Assembly (NCBI GenBank): GCA_000226015.1
Contig: JH155278.1
Location: 80,403-102,609, forward strand
Direction: 5' to 3'
Length of the DNA: 22,207 nucleotides
DNA from: Mnemiopsis leidyi
Taxonomy: Eukaryota; Ctenophora; Tentaculata; Lobata; Bolinopsidae
The position numbers were made by a program, and so were the translations under genes. This document shows positions 9,651 through 20,774 of the stretch, piece by piece. Each line of letters begins with the position of its first letter. The first letter of the stretch is position 1. The notes under the pieces are model-generated. The model searched no databases. It was not told the origin of the DNA and saw only the letters and a program-made list of their open reading frames with translations.

Positions 9651-11712
9651 TCAAAATAGCCATGTTTTGATCTTTTTGCTCGATAAACTAGCTATTGAAT
9701 GTTTGGCTTTAATTGTTTCAGAAGCCCACTCAAGCTTGATGTAAAGCCTTTGCCTGTTTATTTCATACTGTGCATTATCTATGATGTCCTTGTATTCAAT
9801 CGACAGTTTTGCAATACACATATTGAGTATCACTAAAGAAAATATGGCCATTGCCAATGGGTAGAAAAATGCTAGAAAAACTGAATGGTTGGCTTCAAAT
9901 TCATAATCATGGTAGTTGTCCAAAGTCAGCAGCCTGAACATGTGTCCAATTGCAAAGAGAATTTTCTGTCCCAAGTTACTATTATCATCTTTGCTTTCAG
10001 TTGGCTTGTAGATAGCCATTAGCTCAATGATCGAAATTTTGATTAAAATCAACATGAATGGAATAGCTATAATGATTGCCACCATAATGATCTCTAATAT
10101 AGCAACCATGCACCTTTGAATGACTAAACCAAAAATAATGAAATATTCTGGCATAATGGTTAGCCAACCAAATTTTCTATATAGTTCCCACCAAATCAGA
10201 ATCAGTGTAATACTGAGCAGGTAATCTCTGCGAAAAAATCCACCCTGATCAATATCATTTGACAAGAACTGACAGGCCAGGACAGTGACTTTCCCCACAA
10301 AGCATATCAAGAGTTCAGCACTTTCAAAAATTATGCTCTTTAGCATGAGTCGCACAATGCTTCTAGACCTCTTAAAAGTTATTGTTTTATCAGCTGATAA
10401 ATCTGGGTGATAAGCTGTGGACCGGTATCCGGAAAGCCCTTTTATGTTTTCTTTTGTTGTCTTTAACCTTTTAAGCGACTTCATGATCATCTTTGCCTGA
10501 TAAAAGTCAACAGCAATCATTGCCATGGTCCATAAGCATGCAATAATGTACAAAATCTGCTCCAACCCTATTTCCATAGAACCATTAATAAGTGCCGGTA
10601 CCTCCATTTCATTTGTTAAGCAAAGTCCATTGACGAAAATTGTTCCCACAATGTAGCTCATAAGAGCAATTAATTGAATATCAAAAGATTTCCCTTTGTT
10701 TATATCTCCAATAATGTGCTTAATGTATGGATGCAGCATAACTCGATCATCAACTTTATTGTGATATATTATGTTGACATCTCCCTGGGTCATCACTGAA
10801 CGATCTGGGTCCTCTATTTCTTTATGCAGTGCCCTGAAATGCAAATTTCCCCTAGTGTATGACAGTGTGTGAGACTAAGAACTTAAAAAGTTAAAAGATT
10901 TTGTATAATTGTAGCAGTGTTAGAGGATATGCATTCATATATATGAAATAAATGCTCAGGACTTCAGGATGTATTGAAATTTATAAATGTATGATTGAAT
11001 TAAAGCTTATTTTTGATTCCAAAAATTCTTACCAGTCCATAAGAGCGATAGTCAAGTCTGGACATCCAGTTGCTGCCATACCTAGCACTTTGCTGTTGAA
11101 CTTTGTCATGATTTCTGGATCTGCTCCTAGTGACAGTAAAATCTTACCCAATTCAGGTTTTCTGTATTGACCTGCACAGAAGAGGGCGGTTCTTCCATAA
11201 ATGTCTATTCCATCAATATCTATATCTTGAATGTTTTCAATAATGTATTTGATCATGTTTATTTGCTTGTCAGTGTTCCCAGTTCCAAGTACTGCAGCAT
11301 GAAGGATAGTGAATTTAAAGTGATCACAGGGCTCACAGATCCTTAAGGACTTCTCTTTGTAAAATGATTCAATTGCCTCTATATTTCCACATGCAGCTGC
11401 AATTTGCCATGGATAAAATCCCTGGTCATCCTTATCTATTTTATGCCCTATCTGCAGTAATTCAGTGATAGCAGCTGCTTGGTTTTCTCGAGCAAGAAGG
11501 TGAAATATTGTCTCTCCGTTGCTGTACCTTTGTGAAGGGGAAATACATTCTTGAGCTAAATTCATGTCCTTCTTAATAGCTTTAGACGCTTGTGAATGTC
11601 TTTGTTTTCTCGATAAGCAAGTAAGGTTGGTTAATTTTGATGGTCTATTTTCATTCCATTTGTCTTTCATGACTTCTTCCCTGTCTGCAAAAATCTGCTG
11701 CAAATTTTCCAT
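9651..11712 (-). CDS. Ankyrin-repeat TRP-like cation channel, downstream paralogue (gene B)
   Basis: Two exons on the minus strand: 11712-11033 and 10833-9651 (stop TGA). The donor TG|GTAAGAA and acceptor TTTGCATTTCAG|G join in phase 2 to give a 620-residue protein from ATG 11712. The N-terminal exon has about five ankyrin repeats (for example GETIFHLLAR, FKFTILHAAV, YGRTALFCAGQ...LLSLGAD). The second exon has the pre-S1 motif HPYIKHIIGD, six hydrophobic segments (S1 IQLIALMSYIVGTIF, S3 AELLICFVGKVTVLAC, S5 near CMVAILEIIMVAIIIAIP), a pore-helix-like FAIGHMFRLLTLDNY, and S6 VFLAFFYPLAMAIFSLVILNM followed by a TRP-like helix. This layout is that of TRPA/TRPV-type plasma-membrane cation channels, but far shorter than TRPA1. 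Subfamily and gating stimulus are not assignable. AATAAA lies 4 bases after the stop (minus 9646-9641). The 5' end may instead be an upstream exon (see 11900-11995). Confidence 0.85.
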
Positions 11713-11899
11713 CCCTAGAAGATTTGTTAAAATTAATATTTAGTTGATACCTTGATTTGGGATGATTTCAATAAAGTTATAGTTGCAAGCATGATTAAAA
11801 ATTTCAGTATCTTTTAATTCGTCTGTTATCAATACTTATTAGTGTGAAGGGGGAAAATAGAATACATATGAAAAAATCAGACTCGTGGTCAAACTGTAC

Positions 11900-11995
11900 T
11901 TTAAATGATTTAACCAAATAATCACATGCAATGGGCAGAAGCTGAAATGTGTTAGGACCCTGCGTGAATATCGAGTTTATCAACTCTTCATTCAT
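11900..11995 (-). CDS. Candidate 5' exon of TRP-like gene B
   Basis: An ATG-initiated minus-strand frame (11995) encodes MNEELINSIFTQGPN...ACDYLVKSFK. Its pattern loosely aligns with the N-terminus of gene A (DNMFSDVL...IYDNLLDKAYS). A donor AAA|GTACAG at 11900/11899 in phase 0 could join an acceptor TTTGCAG|CAG at 11697, inside the ankyrin exon and also phase 0. That would replace ATG 11712 as the start. The alternative is that gene B starts at 11712 behind a 5'-UTR acceptor (TTCTAG|GG). The evidence is weak. Confidence 0.35.
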
Positions 11996-12106
11996 AATCT
12001 GTTAGTTGGATTAGCATTAATAAATTTGTAAAATCATAAAATATTTAGTCTAATCATCATAATCATGACAAAATCACTGCTTCATTAAAATTTCAAGACT
12101 TGTACT

Positions 12107-14348
12107 TCAAATATTGCTGCTGGTTATGTCTTTTTCATTGTCTAAAGATCTCTCAAATCGACTGTACATCCCAAAAAGAATAATGGTGAAAATTCTGTGT
12201 TTCAAGATTTCTGCCTTCGAGTTATCGACAAAGTCCTCATATGTTTGGCTTGTTTGTGCAATAAGGAGATTCATCACAACAAGAGATAGCATGAATACTA
12301 TAAAGATGTGATAGACTAGAAAAAATTCTCTGTGCTTTTCATTAAAATCTTCCACCTGGTAGTCGTCTGTAAGCATTACTTTGAAGAGATAAAGAATACT
12401 CCATCCCATCGCAGGTAGTATCTCAACTTGTCCATCTGGTCTCTGTTTACCTTCGATATTTGTGAAGTAATGCTTTTCTTTGTATGTGAATTTAAGTGTT
12501 ATCAGATAATATGGCATGGACAGCATTAATATTGTAAACAAGCTTTTCACAAAACAACTTAATGCATGTTTTACACTCAGCAATGTAATCATGACTGAAT
12601 TTGGGACAAAGCAAATATCATTTCCATCGTGAAGTACAATGTCCATAAACACTACCAGTGTTGCAATGAAAGTGACGTAATGTTTGCTGTCATCACTTAT
12701 ACCCTCAATAAAAGAAAGTCCAAACACGGAGACCCTTCCAATGGTACCACAAATTATCCAAAATGTCTCTGCTATTAGCCTATCTATTCTCTTACACTTT
12801 AGTTCTTTGTAGAAGAGAATGTACTTATGGTTGTCCTTCTTTAAACGTGCATTTGTGCAATTTTTTGCACACTCTATCAGTTTTCCAGATACATCATTCT
12901 GATTTGTTGTGTAACTAAACTTTATGATTGCAATATACTTGATGAGTTTGTAGGTGGCACAAACTGCAATCCACACCAGCGACATTATCACGAACACCAA
13001 ATTTACTAACTTAGAATCGTCTTCCGTCAACAATGCTATGTCAGTGTTCTCTTCCATGCATAAGTACGAGATTGACAGGATATCGAAGATAAACCAAAAG
13101 ACAAATGCTACCAATCCCTTCATGTTTTTGAAGTACACACTTTTTATCAGACCGTTTACTACAGGATGTACAATTATATCATTGCAGTTTGGAGAAACTA
13201 GAATTATACTTAGATCAGTAGATTGTGAGAACTGGAGAAATGTTTCCGCTGGGATGTTTTCATCTTCTTGTCCTAGCACTGAGCACTTCTTTATTCTGAA
13301 AAGAAATATTTATACTTAGAATCTAGAGACCTAGAAGTTATTGAGTATGTTTAATTTGGATTAGTCTTAAATTATGACAAGTTTTGTTAACTCAATAAGT
13401 AAATATATGACGTCATGTTTATGTATGTCATGTAATGGATTCTAATTTCTCATCATAGTATAGATATGATACGACTATACTATTAAAAATATGTTAAGTT
13501 CTAAATTTATATGTAGGCATAGGTATCTTGTTCATTGTTTAAATTGTAGGCACTTACTCATTTAGGAACGGTATTGTCAGCTCTGGCATGAAGTAGGCAG
13601 ACAACCCTAGGGGAGTAATCTTAAGCTTTGACTGTTCTGTTTGGTCAGCTCCATATTCTAGCAGAAGATAAGCTGACTCTCTCATCTCGTACTGTATTGC
13701 AAGGAACAGTGGTGTGCGTCCATAGCGATCTTTGTGGTCGACTGGCATTATCTCATTATCCAGGATGTATCTGATGACATCTTTATGGCCTTTCAGGGCA
13801 GCATAGTGGAGAATTGACCATAGTGTGAAGTCGGCTCTTGAAGTAATTTCATGACCTGCTTCCGAATGTTCCTTCATGACACCAATACTGCCAAACATTG
13901 CTGCCATGTGCCAGGGTGATTGACCGAAATCGTCTTTACTTTCGATTACTTCTGCATGATTGTCTATTAGATACTTAGATAGTTCAGGGAGGTCAAGCCT
14001 AGCTGCTGCATGAGCTAGAGTCTCGTTGTATGTGCCCGTCTCCTCAGTATCAATGCGGTCTCTCTTTTCCAGATAACTGATAATGTCATCCACTAGTTGT
14101 TTTTTGTCCTCTGCATTTGTGGGTCTCTCTGAACTGCTAATGATGGTTCCAAGGAAGCTGAAAGTTTGTGTTGACGAAAAGAGTCCCTCTGCCAGCTTAA
14201 ACATATTGTCTTTAGACATGTTTGTACGGCAACCTCTGCTATATGCCTTATCGAGGAGGTTGTCGTATATCCTTACTGCCAAGGTTTTCACAGTGAGAAC
14301 ATCAGAAAACATATTGTCAAAGGTGTACAAATCGTCGGCTGAAAACCA
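12107..14348 (-). CDS. Ankyrin-repeat TRP-like cation channel, upstream paralogue (gene A)
   Basis: Two exons on the minus strand: an ankyrin exon ending at 13558 (GA|GTAAGTG) and a channel exon 13295-12107 (TTCTTTTCAG|A..., stop TGA), joined in phase 2. From the first in-frame ATG (14312) the protein is 647 residues. The open frame continues upstream, and a TTCAACAG acceptor at 14350-14349 could mark an earlier exon, so the true start is open. Ankyrin repeats cover about residues 90-250 (NETLAHAAARLDLPELSKYL, QSPWHMAAMFG, SILHYAALKGHKDVIRYIL, YGRTPLFLAIQ...LLEYGAD). Then come pre-S1 HPVVNGLIKS, six hydrophobic segments (S1 LVAFVFWFIFDILSISYL, S5 CFVKSLFTILMLSMPYYLI), a pore-helix-like ILYLFKVMLTDDYQ and S6 IFIVFMLSLVVMNLLIAQT. 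It is a TRPA/TRPV-like cation channel. It is divergently arranged with the JmjC gene and head-to-tail with gene B. Confidence 0.85.
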
Positions 14349-14998
14349 CTGTTGAATAAAGAATTTGCCGAAAAAGACTGGCTTATTAAAGGTCTGCAGG
14401 AGCTTTAGGAGCTAAATGTTATCACGTGCGTAATGACCTAAATTACAGACATCACTAATTGTCTTCATCTGGTTAAGCTGATGGTATATATTTGTAAACT
14501 GTGCACGGGGCCTAATCTAGGCTGGGGTGACCTGCACTGATCTGTAATGGTCATTACCTCATGTTGCTCAGTCCCTTTTAAGGTAATTATCTTAACTGGA
14601 GATATCGACAATACAGAGTAAAGAGTAGATAATTAGGGACTAACGCTAAGTTAGATTTTGATTTATTCGTGAAATAATGTTGGCTTAGTTCCTGAATAGA
14701 ATGTAGTGCCAGGCAAGGCCAGAAAATGACACTTGTACTGCAGATCCGTGCTGAGGTTCTGTAAGTATGCAGTTACGTCATACTCTTTATCTTCAGCTGT
14801 TACAATAAATTTAAACTTATTTGAAACATATCTTAAAAGCTATTTGATGCAAAATTACAGTGTAACTAGCATTCAATCATTACAATATAACAGATTATAT
14901 ACCAACACCTACACAATTTATCTAAATTATAGATAAAACCTGCACTTAACCATTGGCAACTTTGCTAAAACTCATTTTATTATTCATCTTAAAGGGTG
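14349..14998. promoter_or_regulatory. Shared 5' region of TRP-like gene A (-) and the JmjC gene (+)
   Basis: About 650 bp between divergent genes. Visible words are a near-palindrome GTAATGGTCATTAC (14544-14557) and TTACGTCA (14773-14780), which matches a CRE/ATF-like site. No TATA box is placed convincingly for either gene. A 67-codon frame here is treated as chance. The regulatory role is inferred from position only. Confidence 0.4.
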
Positions 14999-17900
14999 AT
15001 GATATGGCTTATCCTAGTGACTTTGCTTGACAAAAGTTCTTCTTCCATTTGGTTCAAAGACTATTGTCTTATCCCACCTGCGACATGTGGACTCATTCCC
15101 CCAGTAAGTGACTTAGACTGTTTTGATTTACAATAAAAGAGTCAGAACATAGAATTGTCTTACGAAAGCTCAAACTCATTATTCATAATTCATTGTATTA
15201 CAAACTTATTATTCAAAATGAAAAATCGTAACCGAGCTCCGTTTCGTTCCATTATTTATTCAAATATTGCCCATGTAAAACGAATTAAAGCTAGTTTTGC
15301 AAAATGCTTTTTCTTCTGCATCACAATTTCCAAATAATGAAAGCAAATCGTACCAACAACAAATATCATGTTCTCCATGTGATTTTGTTTCTAAAGATAA
15401 AAATTACTAGCCTGCCATCCTAGAAACTTGAGAATAGTTGTCGAGGTTCCATGTAATTGATTAATTGTGAGTCCAGTTTGAAGTCACCTTGGATGGATGA
15501 TTTCATCTCTAACTTGTGTAAATTCTTAAACCCTTATATAGACACAGTAAACAGATAATTGTATTTCAGGGTCATCTCCATCCCTTTGGATATCACAAAC
15601 AACCACTTGAGCAGATGGATGTCATTCCTAATGCTATATCAGCTGACGAATTCGACAAAATTTATATCCAGGTATGCGAATCTGGCTTAAAGAAAAATAC
15701 CAAAAAAACGACTACAGTGGAATCCAACTTATAAATATTCAGAACAGGCGAAATCTAGACTTGGGGGTCAAAAGTTTGACAAAGGGAGGTCTACTAAGTC
15801 ACAAGTGTTAAACAATATCAAAGCAAGTCACTGCATGCGATCTAATTAAAATATGCTATGGCTAATAACTAATAAGTTATAGCAAATTACTTGCTGCTCG
15901 AGGATATGAAGTGATGATACCTAGCAGCTCTCATGGGGCAAAAACCTTTGAAACAACATGAAAAATATAGGGACATGGTTCATTGGTTCTTTAGGGCCAG
16001 GTGAAGTTGTGACACAATACCTATATTTTTATCGTGTTTCTCTATCAGTATGTTATAAGTTCTCAAGATTTTAATTTTCTGTGGCCCCAGGAAAAGCAAA
16101 CCATTGAATTTTGGAATTAAATGAACCTATCAGGAAAACTTTAAATGCGAACTGTGCTGTTCTGTCGTTGCAAGTGCAGTACAGCTAATGATGTTAAAAT
16201 ATTATCAGAATACATGATATATGTAAGTTAAGTGCTTTAAAACTGCAATTTGAAATTCTTTCAGAAGATCAATCTAAATCCAGAAAGATTGGAGAGGTAG
16301 TAGTAATAATCAGGCCATAGGTAATTACTCTTTCCTGGAAAGTTACAGAGACACTACATCATTATGGATAATTTCCTCTGGCCGAAATTAACAATTTATG
16401 ACAGTTCAGCTGTAGAATTTTATTGCACAGGCTAGGCTCAAGCCAATAGAAATCGTTTTGTGTTTCATAGTTTATCGATGCTTCATGCCACCAATAGACA
16501 ATAGACATATTAACATATGTGAACTAGTGCCATAAGGTCGTTTACTTTAAAGTATAGTTTTTTGAAATCTTATGACTAAAGAGAAATGTTAAATAATGCA
16601 TGCAAAATGAAAACGGGTAAAAAGTGATGGATACAGTATAATGCCATACGCAAGAGGTGAATATATATTTAAAGCTGCCGAGAGCAATTAAGATTTCCTG
16701 AAATCTGCCCTAAAAGCGAAGTAACCATGATCAATATTTTATTAAGTAATTACCAATCGGGAGAGGGTAAGACTATAGCAGTAAGTTGAAAAGTCTAAAA
16801 ATTCAATTTTGAAAGTTTATAACTTTAAATTATAGAAATTGTCGAGCCAATCTTTGTTCTATAAGCAAATTTTTGGTGCACAGTTTAAAAGGATAAAACT
16901 TCAACTCAAATATCTTTCATGAGCTCGATCTAATAAGCGAAAAATATCAGAGGGATAGTTGTGATAATTATGTAATTAAGTCCTCTCCCGGAAGGTTACC
17001 AAGACACTAGATCATGATGCAAAACACCAGTTGGCTGTTAAACCACTTATAGCTTCCTATCCGTACAGATCCATCTAGAATTAGTTACTCTTATCTAATG
17101 ACCAAGCAAAAAAAATTTGGATTGGCACACCATTTAACTAAGATAGCGCTGTAGCGATTGACTATTTCAGCCGGAAGGACATCGACCAGGCATTTTCAGA
17201 GGTTTGCAGAAGCAGAGCAAAGCAACTCTGTATTGGGACGACAAATATTTGAAGGAAAATTTCGGAGAATACAAAGTGCTGACAGAGATAAAGCACGAGC
17301 TGAGACAAGAGTTCGGTAAGAAGACAATCCGTCAAAGTTGCAAATTGACTTGGCGACGGTGTCGCCGGTAGACTAGATATATATCGACTTTCTGATCTAA
17401 GTTCCTGTGTTTAAACACTACAAATACTGAGACAAATAAAAGTTGTTTAGTCGTTGGTTTCGCTAACGATTTAGGCAAGGGTTGTGAACTGCTTGTAGCT
17501 CAGGCAAGATTCTGTACTTGTACTTACACCAACGATCTGCTTGTGTGACGCACGTGTGAATTTAACACTCTGATCAATGTACCTAACTCATTGATCATTT
17601 AAATGACCTTAACAACCGGGACTAAGCAACAATTAAGTGAGATACCACGTGTTGTGTATATAGGTTCTATTGTGGAGCAGTTCCTAGTTAGTATTGTACT
17701 ATTGTATGTCATAAGATCATGGTACTATACATAATACAACATTTATGCACATGATATAACGCCTTGTGAAGAGTTCGCACTTATTTGCAAAATTAGTTTA
17801 GATTTCTGGGTATCGGGGTTTGAACTAAATTGAAGCAAAATTTACAGATCATCATATTTTAAAGAGCTATGACATGGACGTTGAAATGTCAAACAAACTA

Positions 17901-20514
17901 ACGGATTCATGACTTCATCAGTCATGACATATCGACATAGAAAGTTTCATGTGATTAAGTCGAAGTTTCTCAGATATTCAGCCTGAATGAAATGTTGTGG
18001 CTCCTCGTCTCTTGAGAAACTACTAGACCTAACCTGAGATAAACAATATGATGCAAGTAGATCCAATACGTGGTTAGGTCAAACAAAATTGCAACAAAAA
18101 TGTCGGTCCTGTTTGAGTTCAAACCTTTGAAGTCGAATCCAAACCGGTTAACCACAGGGTTGAAAGTAAGTAACTGTTAATATGGTGCTAGACGGGCTTA
18201 CCAGTCTGACCAAGGTGACTCTGAACGCAGTGGAAATGTTGAAGAAGTATTGCAATATTTATTATAGGAACAAAGAAATTAAGAACAAGTAGATTATCTC
18301 TTACTAAGCAATGCATTTTAACTAAAGGCACGAGAACGGGCTATAGACTTCATTCTTCCTTTTGATCCGAATGCGGGCGGAATGTTTTATTTGAAAACAA
18401 TAGTTGGCGGGGAATATCAATTAAATTTAGCACTAAACACTCATTGGTTTGCTTCTATATTGTCAAAAGGAATTTGGTATCGAAACGACAATTTTTGGAG
18501 CAAATTCGTGTCAAACCTGGTTTTTAATCAATGATTAGCCTGCGAATAAATCGCATAAAGTATATTATAGTTATTAACCTATTGTATAAAAAAGGGGAAG
18601 CGAAACGGTGATTTTTAATTCATCTAAGTTGGTAAATATTTGTCTATTAGGAATCTGGGCTGAGGCACATGCATTTCGTGAAATAAGAAACGTGACAATT
18701 CCAATCGTAGCAGCAGAAGTTTCCATATAAGCTACATGTAAGAGTCTTACGCGAATGCTCAGGCCTGCAATTTATAACATCGGATCTTTTGTGTAGGGAG
18801 TTATCAAGTTTGTGAAAACAGAGGTGCGATTTAGAACTGAGATCATAATTTACGTCACTCTCCTTACTTACTCCGATAGTTGTATACTCTCATACACTGG
18901 CCGCTTAATGTCTGTACTGTGATAACTGTCTGAGTATTGGAATTTGTTCTGAACTTCAAGTATTTAGTAACTTTACATTTAACATTTTCTACCTTAAAAA
19001 CTTACAAACTGACCACCTTTACATCACTACATTAATTCTCGACTTTACTCCTACAGCAGGTGTGTTGAGTCTAGAAAGTGAGATTGCCCCATTACTCTGT
19101 ATAATTATCTCCTGCTGGCATTCAATTAAACATGCCACATGCTCCAGACTCAGCTGGTTTGCACGTGCAAATCTTCACGTGCAATTAAAACTGTATCTAA
19201 GTGATCGTAGTCCGGGTTTAGTCTGTAATTATTCCGTATAATCTTTTCTCAAGGATAGTCTGGATCATTCTTCATCATTCTTCTTACCGCACCAGTTATT
19301 GGTTGCCAGAATATGACAACTATTGTTCTATTCACCAAGGAATGGTGAAAATGTGGTTATTGATCTAGCACCTTATAATCTAGTCGCGTTAAATCTAACA
19401 TAAATTCGTGCAAATTGGGGCTTCGATTAAATGTATTATGTTCAATTCGTAATTGACTTTCAATCAGAAACCGCATACGCTGCTCTTCAAGTATTAACAC
19501 TATTAAAGTATTAAATGTCCACCTCTTCTAGAACAGTGGTATCATATATTATACACATATAGGTTATAACGACTCTTGTTACATATACATGATATATATA
19601 TGATGATATATGAGTTCTACGTAATGAAGGTAACATCTGATGTTAATGCCACCGTAGTAGCCTTGACGAATGAACATAACTAGAAACTTAACATGACACA
19701 CTGATAATGTTTGCAGGAAAGAGACTGAACACATTGTCTAAGTTTCTAGAAGAGTACAACACCACTAACCAGTACGTAGTGACTGTCCTACCTGACGAAA
19801 TGAGAAGAGAGGTCCTGATGCCGTCCTTTCTCCAGTGTGGCACTTACAGTCACAACTTACTGGTAAAATGCCTGGTTTTCTTTTACTTTTTTACCATCTT
19901 CATGGACATTATACCATTATAACTTTGGCGAAAAACCCTAAGCTCTTATTCCCATAAACGAAGTATATATATTGATGTGTCCTATAAGCTGAACAGTGTG
20001 TACAGTTTAGAGACTTCTCCTTCACATGTACAAACACCAGGAGTTGAACCTGTGGATGGGGTCAGGGGACACTGCTTCTCAAGTTCATTACGACGCGGAC
20101 CACAATGTGCACTGTCTCATTGCTGGTAGGAACTTTACCCACTTTAAACTAACTCAAACGAGAATCACTGTTGTCATTCACGACCCTTATTTATTTTGCC
20201 CGGTCCTTATTTGAGCTCTAATGGGGGGGGGGGGGCATTTTACCCATTATTAGATCATTTTGTTTAACTAAATTAAGGCACACCATCGCCAATCGCGTCC
20301 TTGAGTAACTGAAAACAGATCATATGTTGTCTTGTTGGAAAATAAACACTTATACAAGCATATGCCCTAGCGATCCAATCACAAAGCTTGGGAAGTTAAA
20401 GTTCACTTTTCAGGCAAGAAATCGTTCTTTATGATCCATCCAGACCAGTACAAGAAGTTGTACATGGAGAGATTAGAACATACGGGATCTAACTACTGTC
20501 CCGACATCAATCAG
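14999..20514 (+). CDS. Secretory-pathway JmjC/cupin-like Fe(II)/2-oxoglutarate oxygenase, 5' six exons (3' end outside the window)
   Basis: Exons 14999-15103, 15570-15671, 17171-17315, 19717-19862, 20041-20125 and 20414-20514, all GT-AG. Phases agree throughout (0, 0, 1, 0, 1, 0), giving 228 residues. The start ATG 14999 follows an in-frame stop. A short hydrophobic N-terminus (MIWLILVTLL) suggests a signal peptide. A Cys/Pro-rich segment with GHLHPFGYHKQPLEQMDV follows. The cupin-8/JmjC fold begins with PGIFRGLQKQS and YWDDKYLKENFGEYKV, continues with NLWMGSGDTASQVHYDAD, where H182-x-D184 is the Fe(II) HxD pair, and GKKSFFMIHPDQYKK, whose Lys may bind 2-oxoglutarate. The distal His and C-terminal strands are missing because the next exon is beyond the right edge or unrecognised; none fits in 20515-22207. 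It is not a histone-demethylase architecture; a small-hydroxylase role is inferred. The substrate is unknown. Confidence 0.9.
16265..16366 (+). repeat. Diverged intronic repeat, copy 1
   Basis: About 100 bp matching 16920-17019 in the same orientation. The best block is GTAATTACTCTTTCCTGGAA...AGACACTACATCATTATG against GTAATTAAGTCCTCTCCCGG...AGACACTAGATCATGATG. Upstream, ATCTAAATCC...AGTAATAAT is weaker. No ends can be defined. Confidence 0.55.
16920..17019 (+). repeat. Diverged intronic repeat, copy 2
   Basis: Partner of 16265-16366, with starts about 655 bp apart. A possible inverted fragment (AATTACCAATCGGGAGAGGG, about 16748) lies between them. Either an old local duplication or two copies of an interspersed element. 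Confidence 0.55.
17316..19716. other. JmjC-gene intron 3
   Basis: 2.4 kb of AT-rich intron. It contains a small hairpin TCATGACTTCATCAGTCATGA (about 17908-17928), a 14-bp perfect palindrome TTTGCACGTGCAAA (19158-19171) next to further E-box words, and a TA-rich tract at 19585-19610. No open frame worth reporting. Confidence 0.7.
19158..19186. promoter_or_regulatory. Intronic E-box pair (CACGTG x2)
   Basis: The perfect palindrome TTTGCACGTGCAAA is followed 7 bases later by CACGTGCAA, and CAGCTG lies just upstream (19151). Two CACGTG sites in 30 bases of AT-rich intron could be an enhancer element for bHLH factors. There is no functional evidence. Confidence 0.25.
20223..20235 (+). repeat. G13 homopolymer
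   Basis: Thirteen consecutive G in JmjC intron 5, between ATT-rich flanks. The length may be unstable or a sequencing-sensitive call. Confidence 0.85.
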
Positions 20515-20774
20515 GTTAAGAATAAGAGTTTTTGTTGTTCAGTTACACTACCACTTACTACTACTTACCTTTTTAATAATGGATTGTGTGCCGGGCATGA
20601 ATAGGAAGCGTTGTTAGTATAATTCGTTTCTGCTTGCGGAGTAGACACTGTAGACGTTCTGTAATTTTAATTCCGCTCTCGTGGATAGATAAACAAGTGA
20701 GTTATCAGAATCTCATGATTCATTGTACATAACACGAAAATATGTGTCATAAATGGGCCAACAACAATTCAAAG

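Larger units (their letters stand above)
15672..17170. other. JmjC-gene intron 2
   Basis: 1.5 kb of AT-rich intron with no coding signal. It contains a diverged direct-repeat pair (16265-16366 and 16920-17019). Confidence 0.7.

Noticed and set aside
12954..13319. 121-codon plus-strand frame
   Set aside because: Antisense shadow of the TRP-like gene A channel exon.
14083..14355. 90-codon plus-strand frame
   Set aside because: Antisense shadow of the gene A ankyrin exon.
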